From assembly GCF_003065365.1 (NCBI RefSeq), contig NZ_CP023276.1, positions 1,674,001 through 1,738,000 of the forward strand: a DNA stretch of 64,000 nt. The letters run 5' to 3'. Positions 17,974 to 25,920 of this stretch are shown here, one piece after another (the stretch's first letter is position 1; every line of letters starts with the position of its first letter). The notes beneath the pieces are model-generated. The model saw only the letters and a list, made by a program, of their open reading frames with translations. It was not told the DNA's origin and did no database searches. The DNA is from Polynucleobacter difficilis. Its GTDB lineage: Bacteria > Pseudomonadota > Gammaproteobacteria > Burkholderiales > Burkholderiaceae. The position numbers were made by a program, and so were the translations under genes.

Positions 17974-18540
17974 TCAATCGGATTTATTCTGATTCTTCCA
18001 GAGAATGTCCTGACCGCCAGCAGCGCGATTTAATACTCGCGCCAAAACAAACAGCAAATCCGATAAGCGATTAACGTACTGACGCGGGGAATCGTGCAGC
18101 GTATCGTGCCAACCGAGCTTCACGATAGATCGCTCAGCGCGACGACAAACCGTTCTACACACATGGGCTTGCGCAGCCGCACGTGTCCCGCCTGGCAGAA
18201 TGAATTCAGTTAAAGGGGGCAACGTATCGTTGTAGTGCTTGAGCCACGCATCCAACTGCGCCACTTGCTCTTCTTTGAGTAAGGTGTAATTCGGAATGCA
18301 CAACTCCCCACCCAAATCAAACAAATCATGCTGCACCCGCAAAAAGAGTACCTGCATCTCGCTGGCAATGGATTCTGGGATGGCCTCGGTCATCAAAACC
18401 CCGATTTCAGAGTTGAGTTCGTCTACGTCGCCCAACGCACAAATACGCAAATGGTCCTTTTCAACTCGGCTGCCATCGCCCAAACCGGTCATACCGGCAT
18501 CACCGGTTCGCGTTGCAATTTTTGAAAGTCGATTTCCCAT
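17974..18540 (-). CDS. Cob(I)alamin adenosyltransferase, PduO type
   Basis: 188-residue enzyme that transfers adenosyl from ATP to cob(I)alamin to make coenzyme B12. The family ATP-binding signature TRTGDAGMTGLGDGSRVEK is at the N-terminus, followed by DVDELNSEIG. The helical core contains FILPGGTRAAAQAHVCRTVCRRAER. The frame includes a TTG at 18543, but the ATG at 18540 is the natural start. It is divergent from glcD with about 34 bases between. No B12-dependent enzyme or cobalamin biosynthesis gene is in the window, so it may serve salvage of imported corrinoid (inference). Confidence 0.92.
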   Translation of the reverse strand: MGNRLSKIATRTGDAGMTGLGDGSRVEKDHLRICALGDVDELNSEIGVLMTEAIPESIASEMQVLFLRVQHDLFDLGGELCIPNYTLLKEEQVAQLDAWLKHYNDTLPPLTEFILPGGTRAAAQAHVCRTVCRRAERSIVKLGWHDTLHDSPRQYVNRLSDLLFVLARVLNRAAGGQDILWKNQNKSD

Positions 18541-18574
18541 CAACTGATTATAGGTAAATGGCTAAAATGGAGTG

Positions 18575-20071
18575 ATGAATACTGTCGCCCCTCCACCCGA
18601 TCTCTTAGAAATACAGGCTTTGCAGGCCAAATTAGTCTCTGCGCTCAGGCCCATCTTGGCTGAAGACGGCCTTTTGTGGGAGCCCGAGGACACAATCCCC
18701 TATGAATGTGATGGTTTAGCGGCCTATCGGCGCATGCCTTTGGCCGTCGCCCTTCCTGAAAACGAAGCGCAAGTATCGCGTATTTTGCAGGTCTGCCATG
18801 CCATGAATGTGCCGGTAGTGCCCCGCGGCGCTGGCACTGGCTTATCGGGCGGCGCGATGCCCATCGCCCAAGGTCTGGTTCTCTCGCTTGCCAAGCTCAA
18901 AAAGATTGTGGACATCAATCCATTTACCCGTACTGCGGTAGTGCAGCCGGGCGTGCGCAATCTGGCGATTTCTGAGGCAGTTGCCCATTTGGGGCTGTAC
19001 TACGCACCCGATCCATCATCGCAAATTGCCTGCTCGATTGGTGGCAACGTCAACGAAAACTCCGGCGGCGTTCACTGCCTAAAGTACGGATTAACGCTGC
19101 ACAATGTGTTGCGCGTCCGTGGTGTTTTAATGAGCGGCGAAATTGTCGAATTTGGCAGCCTAGCGCCTGATACGCCCGGACTCGATTTGCTTGCCATCGT
19201 GATGGGTAGTGAAGGCATGTTAGCAGCGGTCACAGAAGTGACTGTAAAGCTCGTACCAAAACCCAAATTAGCCCAAGTCATTATGGCTAGTTTTGATGAC
19301 ATCGAAAAAGGCGGTAATGCGGTTGCAGCCATTATTGCTGCTGGCATTATTCCGGCCGGCCTAGAGATGATGGATAAGGCAACGACGCGAGCGGTCGAAG
19401 AGTTTGTGCACGCCGGCTACGACTTGGACGCCGTTGCCATTTTACTGTGCGAGTCGGATGGCACGCCAGAAGAAGTAGCAGAAGAAATTGGGCGCATGAC
19501 TGCGGTTTTGGAAAAAGCTGGCGCCAGCGGCATTCGCATCTCCAAAAATGAAACGGAGCGCCTGACCTTTTGGAGTGGTCGTAAAAATGCCTTTCCAGCA
19601 GCAGGCCGCATTGCAGCCGATTACTACTGCATGGATGGGACGATTCCTCGGCGCCACATTGCTACGCTCTTGCGCCGCATTCAAGAAATGGAGAAGAAAT
19701 ATCGACTAGGCTGCTTAAACGTATTTCATGCGGGCGATGGCAATATGCATCCGCTGATCTTGTTTAATGGCGCCGACATGGATGAGTGGCACCGTGCGGA
19801 AGAGTTTGGTACTGACATTCTCGAGGCCTGCGTTGAGCTCGGCGGAACGATTACCGGCGAGCACGGTGTTGGGATCGAAAAGATCAACTCGATGTGCGTG
19901 CAATTTGGTGAGCACGAGCGGGAATTATTCTGGGGTGTGAAACGCGCTTTTGACCCAGCCCAATTACTGAACCCCGACAAAGCCATTCCAAGTCTTAGCC
20001 GCTGCGCCGAGTACGGTCGCATGCGCATCAGCGGTGGCAAGTTACCGCATCCTGAGTTGGAGCGTTTTTAA
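18575..20071 (+). CDS. glcD: Glycolate oxidase FAD-linked subunit GlcD
   Basis: 498-residue flavoprotein of the D-lactate/glycolate dehydrogenase family. The FAD_binding_4 domain shows VVPRGAGTGLSGGAMP and SSQIACSIGGNVNENSGG. The C-terminal FAD-oxidase domain contains FHAGDGNMHPLILFN and ends with the cap motif EHGVGIEK. It oxidises glycolate to glyoxylate and passes electrons, with GlcE and GlcF, to the membrane quinone pool. A GTG at 18572 is an alternative first codon. glcE begins one base after the stop, so glcDEF is clearly one operon. Confidence 0.95.
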   Translation: MNTVAPPPDLLEIQALQAKLVSALRPILAEDGLLWEPEDTIPYECDGLAAYRRMPLAVALPENEAQVSRILQVCHAMNVPVVPRGAGTGLSGGAMPIAQGLVLSLAKLKKIVDINPFTRTAVVQPGVRNLAISEAVAHLGLYYAPDPSSQIACSIGGNVNENSGGVHCLKYGLTLHNVLRVRGVLMSGEIVEFGSLAPDTPGLDLLAIVMGSEGMLAAVTEVTVKLVPKPKLAQVIMASFDDIEKGGNAVAAIIAAGIIPAGLEMMDKATTRAVEEFVHAGYDLDAVAILLCESDGTPEEVAEEIGRMTAVLEKAGASGIRISKNETERLTFWSGRKNAFPAAGRIAADYYCMDGTIPRRHIATLLRRIQEMEKKYRLGCLNVFHAGDGNMHPLILFNGADMDEWHRAEEFGTDILEACVELGGTITGEHGVGIEKINSMCVQFGEHERELFWGVKRAFDPAQLLNPDKAIPSLSRCAEYGRMRISGGKLPHPELERF

Positions 20072-20072
20072 T

Positions 20073-21221
20073 ATGAGTGATGTGCAGATTCAGCAGTTCC
20101 GAGAGCAAATTCAACATGCGGCCGCATCAAAGACGGCGCTATCGATTCAAGGGGGTGGCTCAAAGAGCTGGTACGGCAACCCCAATGCCCATACCCCTTT
20201 ACTCACTTCTGGGTTTCATGGGATCGTAGATTACCAACCCGAAGAGCTTGTCATTACGGCGCGAGCTGGAACGCCATTAGCCACCATTGAGGCGGCGCTT
20301 GCCGAAAAAAATCAGATGCTGGCATTTGAACCTCCCCACTTTGGGGCGCAAGCAACATTTGGCGGCGCGATTGGTGCTGGTCTTGCTGGCCCAGGACGGA
20401 TCAGTGCCGGTAATTTGCGCGACTACGTACTGGGTACGCGCCTGATGGATGGACAAGGGCACGATTTATCGTTCGGCGGTAAGGTGATGAAAAACGTCGC
20501 CGGCTATGATGTCTCGCGTTTATTACCAGGTTCTTTAGGTACCTTCGCCCTCATACTCGAGGCCTCCGTCAAGGTCTTACCAAAACCTGCCAGCACCGCA
20601 TCCTTGCGTTGCTTTATTTCTGAGGCGCGCGCACTAAAGGTATTGAATGAGTGGGCAGGCCAACCCCTGCCCTTGTCGGCGAGTAGCTGGATTGGCTCGG
20701 GCGACGCTAATGCCGATGGCGAGCTCACCATTCGCCTTGCAGGGGCAGTTGCCGCAGTCCAGTCTGCTACCGTTCTCATGAAATCGACTCTGGGCGCAAC
20801 CGAACTTGACCCTGCCATTGCTGCTGCATTTTGGCGCGATCTGCGCGAACACAAATTGGATTGTTTTCATGCGTTGGGTGCCGATGATGCCCTCTATCGC
20901 CTAGCCTTGCCTGCAGCCTGTCCACCCATCGATTTTTCTACGCTCGCCTCAAGTGGCACGCAGCAGCGCGTTCTCGAATGGCACGGCCAACAACGCTGGT
21001 GGCATGGCCCAGCCGATGCGAGCACCCAAGCGAAAGTGAAAGCAAAAGCCATTGAGCACGGCGGTCACGCCAGCTGCTTTCGCGTTGGGAGTAATGGCGT
21101 TGAGCAGCGCTTCACTTTGCTGAGCGATCAAGCCCATAGTGCAGCACTCACTGCCGTTCAAGCCCAATTGCGTAAGGCATTTGATCCATCCGGGGTTTTT
21201 GCAACCGGCCGCCTTCCTTAA
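20073..21221 (+). CDS. glcE: Glycolate oxidase subunit GlcE (FAD-binding)
   Basis: 382-residue second flavin subunit of glycolate oxidase. It carries a shorter FAD_binding_4 domain (IQGGGSKSWYG, then ATFGGAIGAGLAGPGRIS and GKVMKNVAGYDVSRLLPGS) and a divergent C-terminal half. The upstream-extended frame overlaps glcD; the ATG at 20073, one base after the glcD stop, is the sensible start. Its place between glcD and glcF fixes the assignment, since related FAD subunits can be hard to tell apart in isolation. Confidence 0.94.
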   Translation: MSDVQIQQFREQIQHAAASKTALSIQGGGSKSWYGNPNAHTPLLTSGFHGIVDYQPEELVITARAGTPLATIEAALAEKNQMLAFEPPHFGAQATFGGAIGAGLAGPGRISAGNLRDYVLGTRLMDGQGHDLSFGGKVMKNVAGYDVSRLLPGSLGTFALILEASVKVLPKPASTASLRCFISEARALKVLNEWAGQPLPLSASSWIGSGDANADGELTIRLAGAVAAVQSATVLMKSTLGATELDPAIAAAFWRDLREHKLDCFHALGADDALYRLALPAACPPIDFSTLASSGTQQRVLEWHGQQRWWHGPADASTQAKVKAKAIEHGGHASCFRVGSNGVEQRFTLLSDQAHSAALTAVQAQLRKAFDPSGVFATGRLP

Positions 21222-21234
21222 TCTATTCATTGAT

Positions 21235-22542
21235 ATGCAAACCCAATTAGCCCCCCAGTTCATTAATACCCACGACGGTAACGAGGCTGCACGTATTTTA
21301 GGAAAGTGCGTGCATTGCGGTTTTTGCACCGCCACTTGCCCGACCTACCAACTATTAGGCGACGAGTTAGATGGTCCACGTGGGCGCATCTACCTCATCA
21401 AGCAAATAGCAGAGGGTCAAGCGGTTACTGAAAAAACCCGTTTGCACCTGGATCGCTGCTTAACGTGCCGCAATTGTGAAACCACCTGCCCTAGCGGCGT
21501 TCAATACGGTCAACTGATTGACATTGGGCGTAAATGGGCCGAACAAAGTACGGCCCCACGCAAATCCAGTGAGCGCCTTACGCGCTGGCTTTTAAAGGAA
21601 GGTTTAACGCGTCCCGCGCTCTTTAACTCTGCGATGGCTTTGGGCAGATTGGTGCGCCCATTGTTGCCAAGTGAACTCAAACGCAAGGTACCCATCAACG
21701 GCGTCTACACGAATCAAATCAAGACTGATAATGTTGTATCCGTAGCGCCTGTTAAGCAGGCGGCACGTACAACGATGCTTGTCTTAGAGGGCTGTGTACA
21801 GCCCGGCATGTTGCCCAATATCAATCAAGCGACCCAGCGTGTTTTATCGCGTCTCGGCGTTGACCTGATTAGCGCACCTAAGGCAGGCTGTTGCGGCGCG
21901 CTCCGCTATCACCTCAACGATCAGGATGGCGGACTCGAAGCAGCACGGCGCAATATTGATGCATGGTGGCCTTATGTTGATGGCAGCAATCCAGTCAGCG
22001 CCATCGTGATGACAGCCTCGGGTTGCGGCGTCATGGTCAAAGACTACGGTCATTTGCTTGCGCAGGATCCGCACTATGCAGCGAAGGCCAAGCGCATCTC
22101 TGAGCTGACAAAAGATTTAGCAGAAATATTGCCGAACTATACCGATGACTTGGTTGCGCTACTGGGTAGTAATCCAAAATCAGGCGTGGTCTACCATCCA
22201 CCCTGCACCTTGCAGCATGGTCAGAAAATTCGCGGCAAAGTTGAAGGCTTATTGGAGAGCATTGGGGTACCCGCTCGCTTGTGCGCTGACAGCCATTTGT
22301 GCTGCGGCTCTGCTGGCACCTACTCGGTTTTACAGCCCGCACTTTCCGGTCAATTGCGTCAGCAAAAATTAGACCATTTGCAACGGACCTATGAAGATAG
22401 CAATGCTACTGCCATTGTTTCTGCCAACATTGGTTGCATCACCCATTTGCAGCAAGAAAAAATGCCGGTACTGCATTGGGTTGAGATTGTGGATCAGCTC
22501 CTGGTAGACGCTACGCAAGCTAGAGTGTCTGAGGCCGCATGA
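21235..22542 (+). CDS. glcF: Glycolate oxidase iron-sulfur subunit GlcF
   Basis: 435-residue iron-sulfur subunit. Two 4Fe-4S motifs lie near the N-terminus (CVHCGFCTATCPTY and CLTCRNCETTCPSG). Two CCG cysteine-rich domains follow (KAGCCGALRYHLN and LCCGSAGTYSVLQ), as in GlpC/GlcF/LutA proteins. It links the flavin subunits to the respiratory chain. The ATG at 21235 is used because the longer frame overlaps glcE. The stop overlaps the yggS start as ATGA, indicating translational coupling. Confidence 0.95.
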   Translation: MQTQLAPQFINTHDGNEAARILGKCVHCGFCTATCPTYQLLGDELDGPRGRIYLIKQIAEGQAVTEKTRLHLDRCLTCRNCETTCPSGVQYGQLIDIGRKWAEQSTAPRKSSERLTRWLLKEGLTRPALFNSAMALGRLVRPLLPSELKRKVPINGVYTNQIKTDNVVSVAPVKQAARTTMLVLEGCVQPGMLPNINQATQRVLSRLGVDLISAPKAGCCGALRYHLNDQDGGLEAARRNIDAWWPYVDGSNPVSAIVMTASGCGVMVKDYGHLLAQDPHYAAKAKRISELTKDLAEILPNYTDDLVALLGSNPKSGVVYHPPCTLQHGQKIRGKVEGLLESIGVPARLCADSHLCCGSAGTYSVLQPALSGQLRQQKLDHLQRTYEDSNATAIVSANIGCITHLQQEKMPVLHWVEIVDQLLVDATQARVSEAA

Positions 22543-23264
22543 GGGGAATCGCTGTCAATTTAATCCAGGTCAGAGACCGCATTGAATTAGCTGCTCTCGC
22601 CGCGAAACGCGAGCCCGAAGAAATTCAATTGATGGCAGTTAGCAAGCTTTTTCCTGCAAGCGCGGTAGAAGAGGCAATGCATGCCGGCCAAACGTGTTTT
22701 GGCGAAAACTACGCACAAGAAGGCGTTGAGAAAATACAGGAGCTCGAAAAATTACGTCCTTGGCTTGAATGGCATTTTATTGGGCCACTGCAAAGCAATA
22801 AAACCAAGGAAGTCGCCCATCATTTTGACTGGGTTGAAAGCATTGATCGCCTAAAAATTGCAGAGCGTTTGTCAGCGCAGCGCCTAGAGCTGCCCGAGGT
22901 GCTGCCCCTGCAAGTCTGTGTGCAAGTCAATGTCAGCAATGAAGAAAGTAAAAGCGGTGTCTTGATTGAAGAGGCGGTAGGGCTATGCGATGCGGTAGCA
23001 CAACTGCCGGGGCTGACCTTACGTGGGCTGATGGCTATTCCTGCTCCCAGTACTGACCCCGTAGAGCAACGCGCCGCATGCGCCAAAATGAAAGCGCTGT
23101 TTGTAGAAATTCAGCAATCCCGCCTCGATGACCGAGGCTACGCCTATTTTGATACCCTTTCGATGGGCATGTCCGACGATCTCGAGGTAGCCATTGCTGA
23201 GGGCAGCACCCTGGTCCGAATCGGCACCGCCATCTTTGGTCAGCGCCCTACCGCCAAGGCCTAG
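22539..23264 (+). CDS. YggS-family pyridoxal phosphate homeostasis protein (PLPBP)
   Basis: 241-residue PLP-binding protein of the alanine-racemase-like fold type III family. The PLP lysine sits in LMAVSKLFPA, and GENYAQE, WHFIGPLQSNK and LSMGMSDDLEVAI are the expected conserved blocks. Members maintain vitamin B6 balance and affect amino acid pools; no enzymatic activity is established. It overlaps glcF by four bases and is followed 13 bases later by proC, the usual yggS-proC pairing. Confidence 0.93.
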   Translation: MRGIAVNLIQVRDRIELAALAAKREPEEIQLMAVSKLFPASAVEEAMHAGQTCFGENYAQEGVEKIQELEKLRPWLEWHFIGPLQSNKTKEVAHHFDWVESIDRLKIAERLSAQRLELPEVLPLQVCVQVNVSNEESKSGVLIEEAVGLCDAVAQLPGLTLRGLMAIPAPSTDPVEQRAACAKMKALFVEIQQSRLDDRGYAYFDTLSMGMSDDLEVAIAEGSTLVRIGTAIFGQRPTAKA

Positions 23265-23277
23265 TACTATTCTGCTT

Positions 23278-24141
23278 ATGACCGATTCCACTCTCTCCCC
23301 TTTAGCGCAGACGCACATCTCCTTTATTGGCGGCGGCAATATGGGTCGAGCCCTGATTGGTGGTTTGTTAGCCAGCGGCCTCTCTGCCAAACAAATCTCG
23401 GTAGTAGAGCCATTTACCGCTACTGCCGAAAAGCTGAAGGCTGATTTTTCACTAGCCATCGTCAATTCGATCGACCAATTGCAATTCGATTCGAAGCTCG
23501 AGCACGTCGTGGTTATGGCCGTGAAACCCCAAGACTTTAAGCAAGTAGCTCTATCCCTAGCGCCCCACTTAAAAACCATCGCTTCTGATCGCTTACTCAT
23601 CATCAGCATTGCGGCCGGTATTCGGCTTAGCAGCATGACAAGCTGGTTAGGTCATTCGCGCTGTGTCCGCGCAATGCCAAATACCCCTGCCCTCATTGGC
23701 ATGGGCATTACCGGCTTGTGTGCAGATGTTAGCGTTGATGCGCAAGCCCGCTCTAAGGCGGCGGCACTGTGCAACGCAGTGGGGCAAAGCGTTTGGGTAA
23801 GCCATGAGAATTTGATTGATGCGGTTACTGCGCTGTCGGGCAGTGGCCCCGCCTATGTGTTTGCATTTTTAGAGGCGCTGCAAAATGGCGGAGAAAAACT
23901 AGGCCTTGATTCAGCAAGCGCCAGAGCCCTCGCTTACGCTACCTTGCAAGGCGCTGCGCAGCTTGCTGTTAATTCAGACGAGTCTGCAGGCAGCTTGCGG
24001 GAAAAAGTGACCTCCAAAGGGGGTACAACTGCCGCAGCTTTAGCTGTTCTCAAAGAAGAAGATTGGCAAGGTATTTTAGAAGCAGCCCTTGCTGCTGCTG
24101 CCCAGCGCGGCAAAGCCATGGGCGATGAGCTAGCCCAATAA
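23278..24141 (+). CDS. proC: Pyrroline-5-carboxylate reductase
   Basis: 287-residue enzyme catalysing the last step of proline synthesis, reduction of pyrroline-5-carboxylate with NAD(P)H. The Rossmann motif FIGGGNMGRALIGGLL is near the N-terminus. The C-terminal signature around ALSGSGPAYVFAFLEAL and SKGGTTAAALAVLKEE is complete. The frame runs upstream into yggS, but the ATG at 23278 is the proper start. Its last 12 bases overlap the 3' end of the convergent ubiA. Confidence 0.96.
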   Translation: MTDSTLSPLAQTHISFIGGGNMGRALIGGLLASGLSAKQISVVEPFTATAEKLKADFSLAIVNSIDQLQFDSKLEHVVVMAVKPQDFKQVALSLAPHLKTIASDRLLIISIAAGIRLSSMTSWLGHSRCVRAMPNTPALIGMGITGLCADVSVDAQARSKAAALCNAVGQSVWVSHENLIDAVTALSGSGPAYVFAFLEALQNGGEKLGLDSASARALAYATLQGAAQLAVNSDESAGSLREKVTSKGGTTAAALAVLKEEDWQGILEAALAAAAQRGKAMGDELAQ

Positions 24142-24981
24142 TCCCAGTACGATCCCTAAAAATAAAAAGGCGCCTAGCCAATTGTTTTGGCGAAATGCCC
24201 TAAAGCAAGCATCCCGTTGCCGGGTTCGCACCAGCGATACATGGTAAATCGCGCAGATGAGCGCCCCAACCCAGCCAAACCAGAACAAGTCATTGAGTTG
24301 AGCCAGGTAGGCAACGCACAAAAGACTGATCAATAGCAATCCATAACAAACTGCAATAGCAATCACCTCAAAACGCCCAAAGGTAATGGCGGAAGTACAT
24401 AGGCCTAATCGCAGATCGTCGTCACGATCCACCATGGCATACGCCGTATCGTAGGCGATCGTCCAGAAAAGATTGCCGGCAAATAAAATCCATGCCTCGA
24501 GTGGCACTTGATTCAGGCTTGCGGCATAGGCCATCGGAATTCCAAATCCAAAAGCCACACCCAATACGGCTTGCGGCATCGCAAAGAAGCGCTTGGTAAA
24601 CGGATATACAACTGCGATCACAATTGCAAAAACTGACAACTGTTTTGTGAGTAAATTCAGTGGCCAAATGAGCCCAAAGGACAAGAGGGCAAGGATGGCA
24701 GCAATCAACACCGCTTCCTTACCGCTGATTTGACCGCTGGTGATGGGGCGATTTTTAGTGCGCTCGACATGGCGATCAAAATCCCGATCAGCATAGTCAT
24801 TCATGGCACAACCTGCGCTGCGCATCAAAAAAGTGCCGAGCGTAAAAATAATCAATAAATCGAAGGGCGGCATTCCCTCATTGGATAGCCACAAAGCCCA
24901 ATAAGTGGGCCACAGTAACAGCAGCGTACCAATCGGCTTGTCGAGCCGAATTAAGCGGGCGTATGCATGCAGGCGCTGCAA
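24130..24981 (-). CDS. ubiA: 4-hydroxybenzoate polyprenyltransferase
   Basis: 283-residue integral membrane prenyltransferase that attaches the polyprenyl tail to 4-hydroxybenzoate in ubiquinone synthesis. Two aspartate-rich motifs for magnesium-prenyl diphosphate are visible: NDYADRDFDRHVERTKNRP and DTAYAMVDRDDDLRLG. About eight hydrophobic helices are apparent. No ATG precedes the conserved RLIRLDKPIGTLLLLWPTYW, so the TTG at 24981, two bases after the oxyR stop, is the likely start. It probably forms a transcript with recG and oxyR. The 3' end overlaps proC by 12 bases. Confidence 0.95.
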   Translation of the reverse strand: MQRLHAYARLIRLDKPIGTLLLLWPTYWALWLSNEGMPPFDLLIIFTLGTFLMRSAGCAMNDYADRDFDRHVERTKNRPITSGQISGKEAVLIAAILALLSFGLIWPLNLLTKQLSVFAIVIAVVYPFTKRFFAMPQAVLGVAFGFGIPMAYAASLNQVPLEAWILFAGNLFWTIAYDTAYAMVDRDDDLRLGLCTSAITFGRFEVIAIAVCYGLLLISLLCVAYLAQLNDLFWFGWVGALICAIYHVSLVRTRQRDACFRAFRQNNWLGAFLFLGIVLGLLG

Positions 24982-24983
24982 AA

Positions 24984-25910
24984 TCAGACCAGCCTCACTC
25001 CAGGCAAATCACAACGCCGGATTGTTTTAGCGAGCTCGACCATCGCCGCTGCACGCGGATAACTTTTACGCCACACTAAACTCACGCGACGGGTCGGCAT
25101 GGGCTCTTCAAATGGGATATAGCGAATTAAACCTTCGCGTGTTTTGGGATCTGGAATCGACGTACGTGGCAAAACGGTAATACCAATACCGCCTGCAACC
25201 ATTTGCCGAATCGTTTCCAGTGAGGAGCCCTCAAAACTGCGCTGCTCACCAATCGTCGGGCCCGGCCCAAAGCGATTGAGTTCTGGGCATACGCCAATCA
25301 CATGATCCCGGAAGCAATGTCCCGCGCCCAAGAGCAAGGTATTTTGTTCTTTTAATTCATCATGGCCAATTAATTGGCGCTCAGTCCACGGGTGGTCCTT
25401 TGGTACGGCCACATAAAACGGCTCGTCGTACAACTCGGCAACCTCAAGGCCGGCCATCGGAAATGGGTCGGCCAAAATAGCGCAGTCGAGCGCGCCTTGA
25501 CGCAGCATCTCTAATAAACGAACCGTAAAGTTTTCTTCCAAAAAGAGGGGGGCATTGGGCATGGACTCACGCGCTACCCTAACTAAACTCGGCAACAAGT
25601 AAGGGGCAACCGTATAAATTGCGCCCAGACGCAAAGGACCCGACAAAGGATCTTGACCATGCTTTGCCAGGTGCTTCAACGCATTGGCCTCTTCTAAAAC
25701 ACGCTGCGCTTGCTCCACAATCAATATCCCCAAGGCCGTCATTGCAACCTCGGCACTGGTTCGCTCAAAAATCTGCGCGCCCAATTCCTCTTCAAGTTTT
25801 TTAATGGCAACCGATAAGGTGGGCTGCGAAACATGGCAAGCCTCGGCGGCGCGCCCAAAATGGCGCTCCCGGGCAACCGCAACAATGTAGCGAAGTTCAG
25901 TTAATGTCAT
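24984..25910 (-). CDS. oxyR: Hydrogen peroxide-sensing LysR-type activator OxyR
   Basis: 308-residue LysR-family regulator. The helix-turn-helix is at residues about 15-45 (RHFGRAAEACHVSQPTLSVAIKKLE). The effector domain contains the redox pair Cys199 and Cys208 in GAGHCFRDHVIGVCPE, at the same numbering as the peroxide-sensing cysteines of E. coli OxyR, so direct thiol sensing is expected. It begins 10 bases after recG. A recG-oxyR pairing is known from pseudomonads and betaproteobacteria and links peroxide response to DNA repair. No catalase or ahpC gene is adjacent here. Confidence 0.95.
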   Translation of the reverse strand: MTLTELRYIVAVARERHFGRAAEACHVSQPTLSVAIKKLEEELGAQIFERTSAEVAMTALGILIVEQAQRVLEEANALKHLAKHGQDPLSGPLRLGAIYTVAPYLLPSLVRVARESMPNAPLFLEENFTVRLLEMLRQGALDCAILADPFPMAGLEVAELYDEPFYVAVPKDHPWTERQLIGHDELKEQNTLLLGAGHCFRDHVIGVCPELNRFGPGPTIGEQRSFEGSSLETIRQMVAGGIGITVLPRTSIPDPKTREGLIRYIPFEEPMPTRRVSLVWRKSYPRAAAMVELAKTIRRCDLPGVRLV

Positions 25911-25920
25911 GGCTCAATTA

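Noticed and set aside
23019..23636. 205-codon minus-strand open frame over yggS/proC
   Set aside because: Antisense to both genes; no domain seen.
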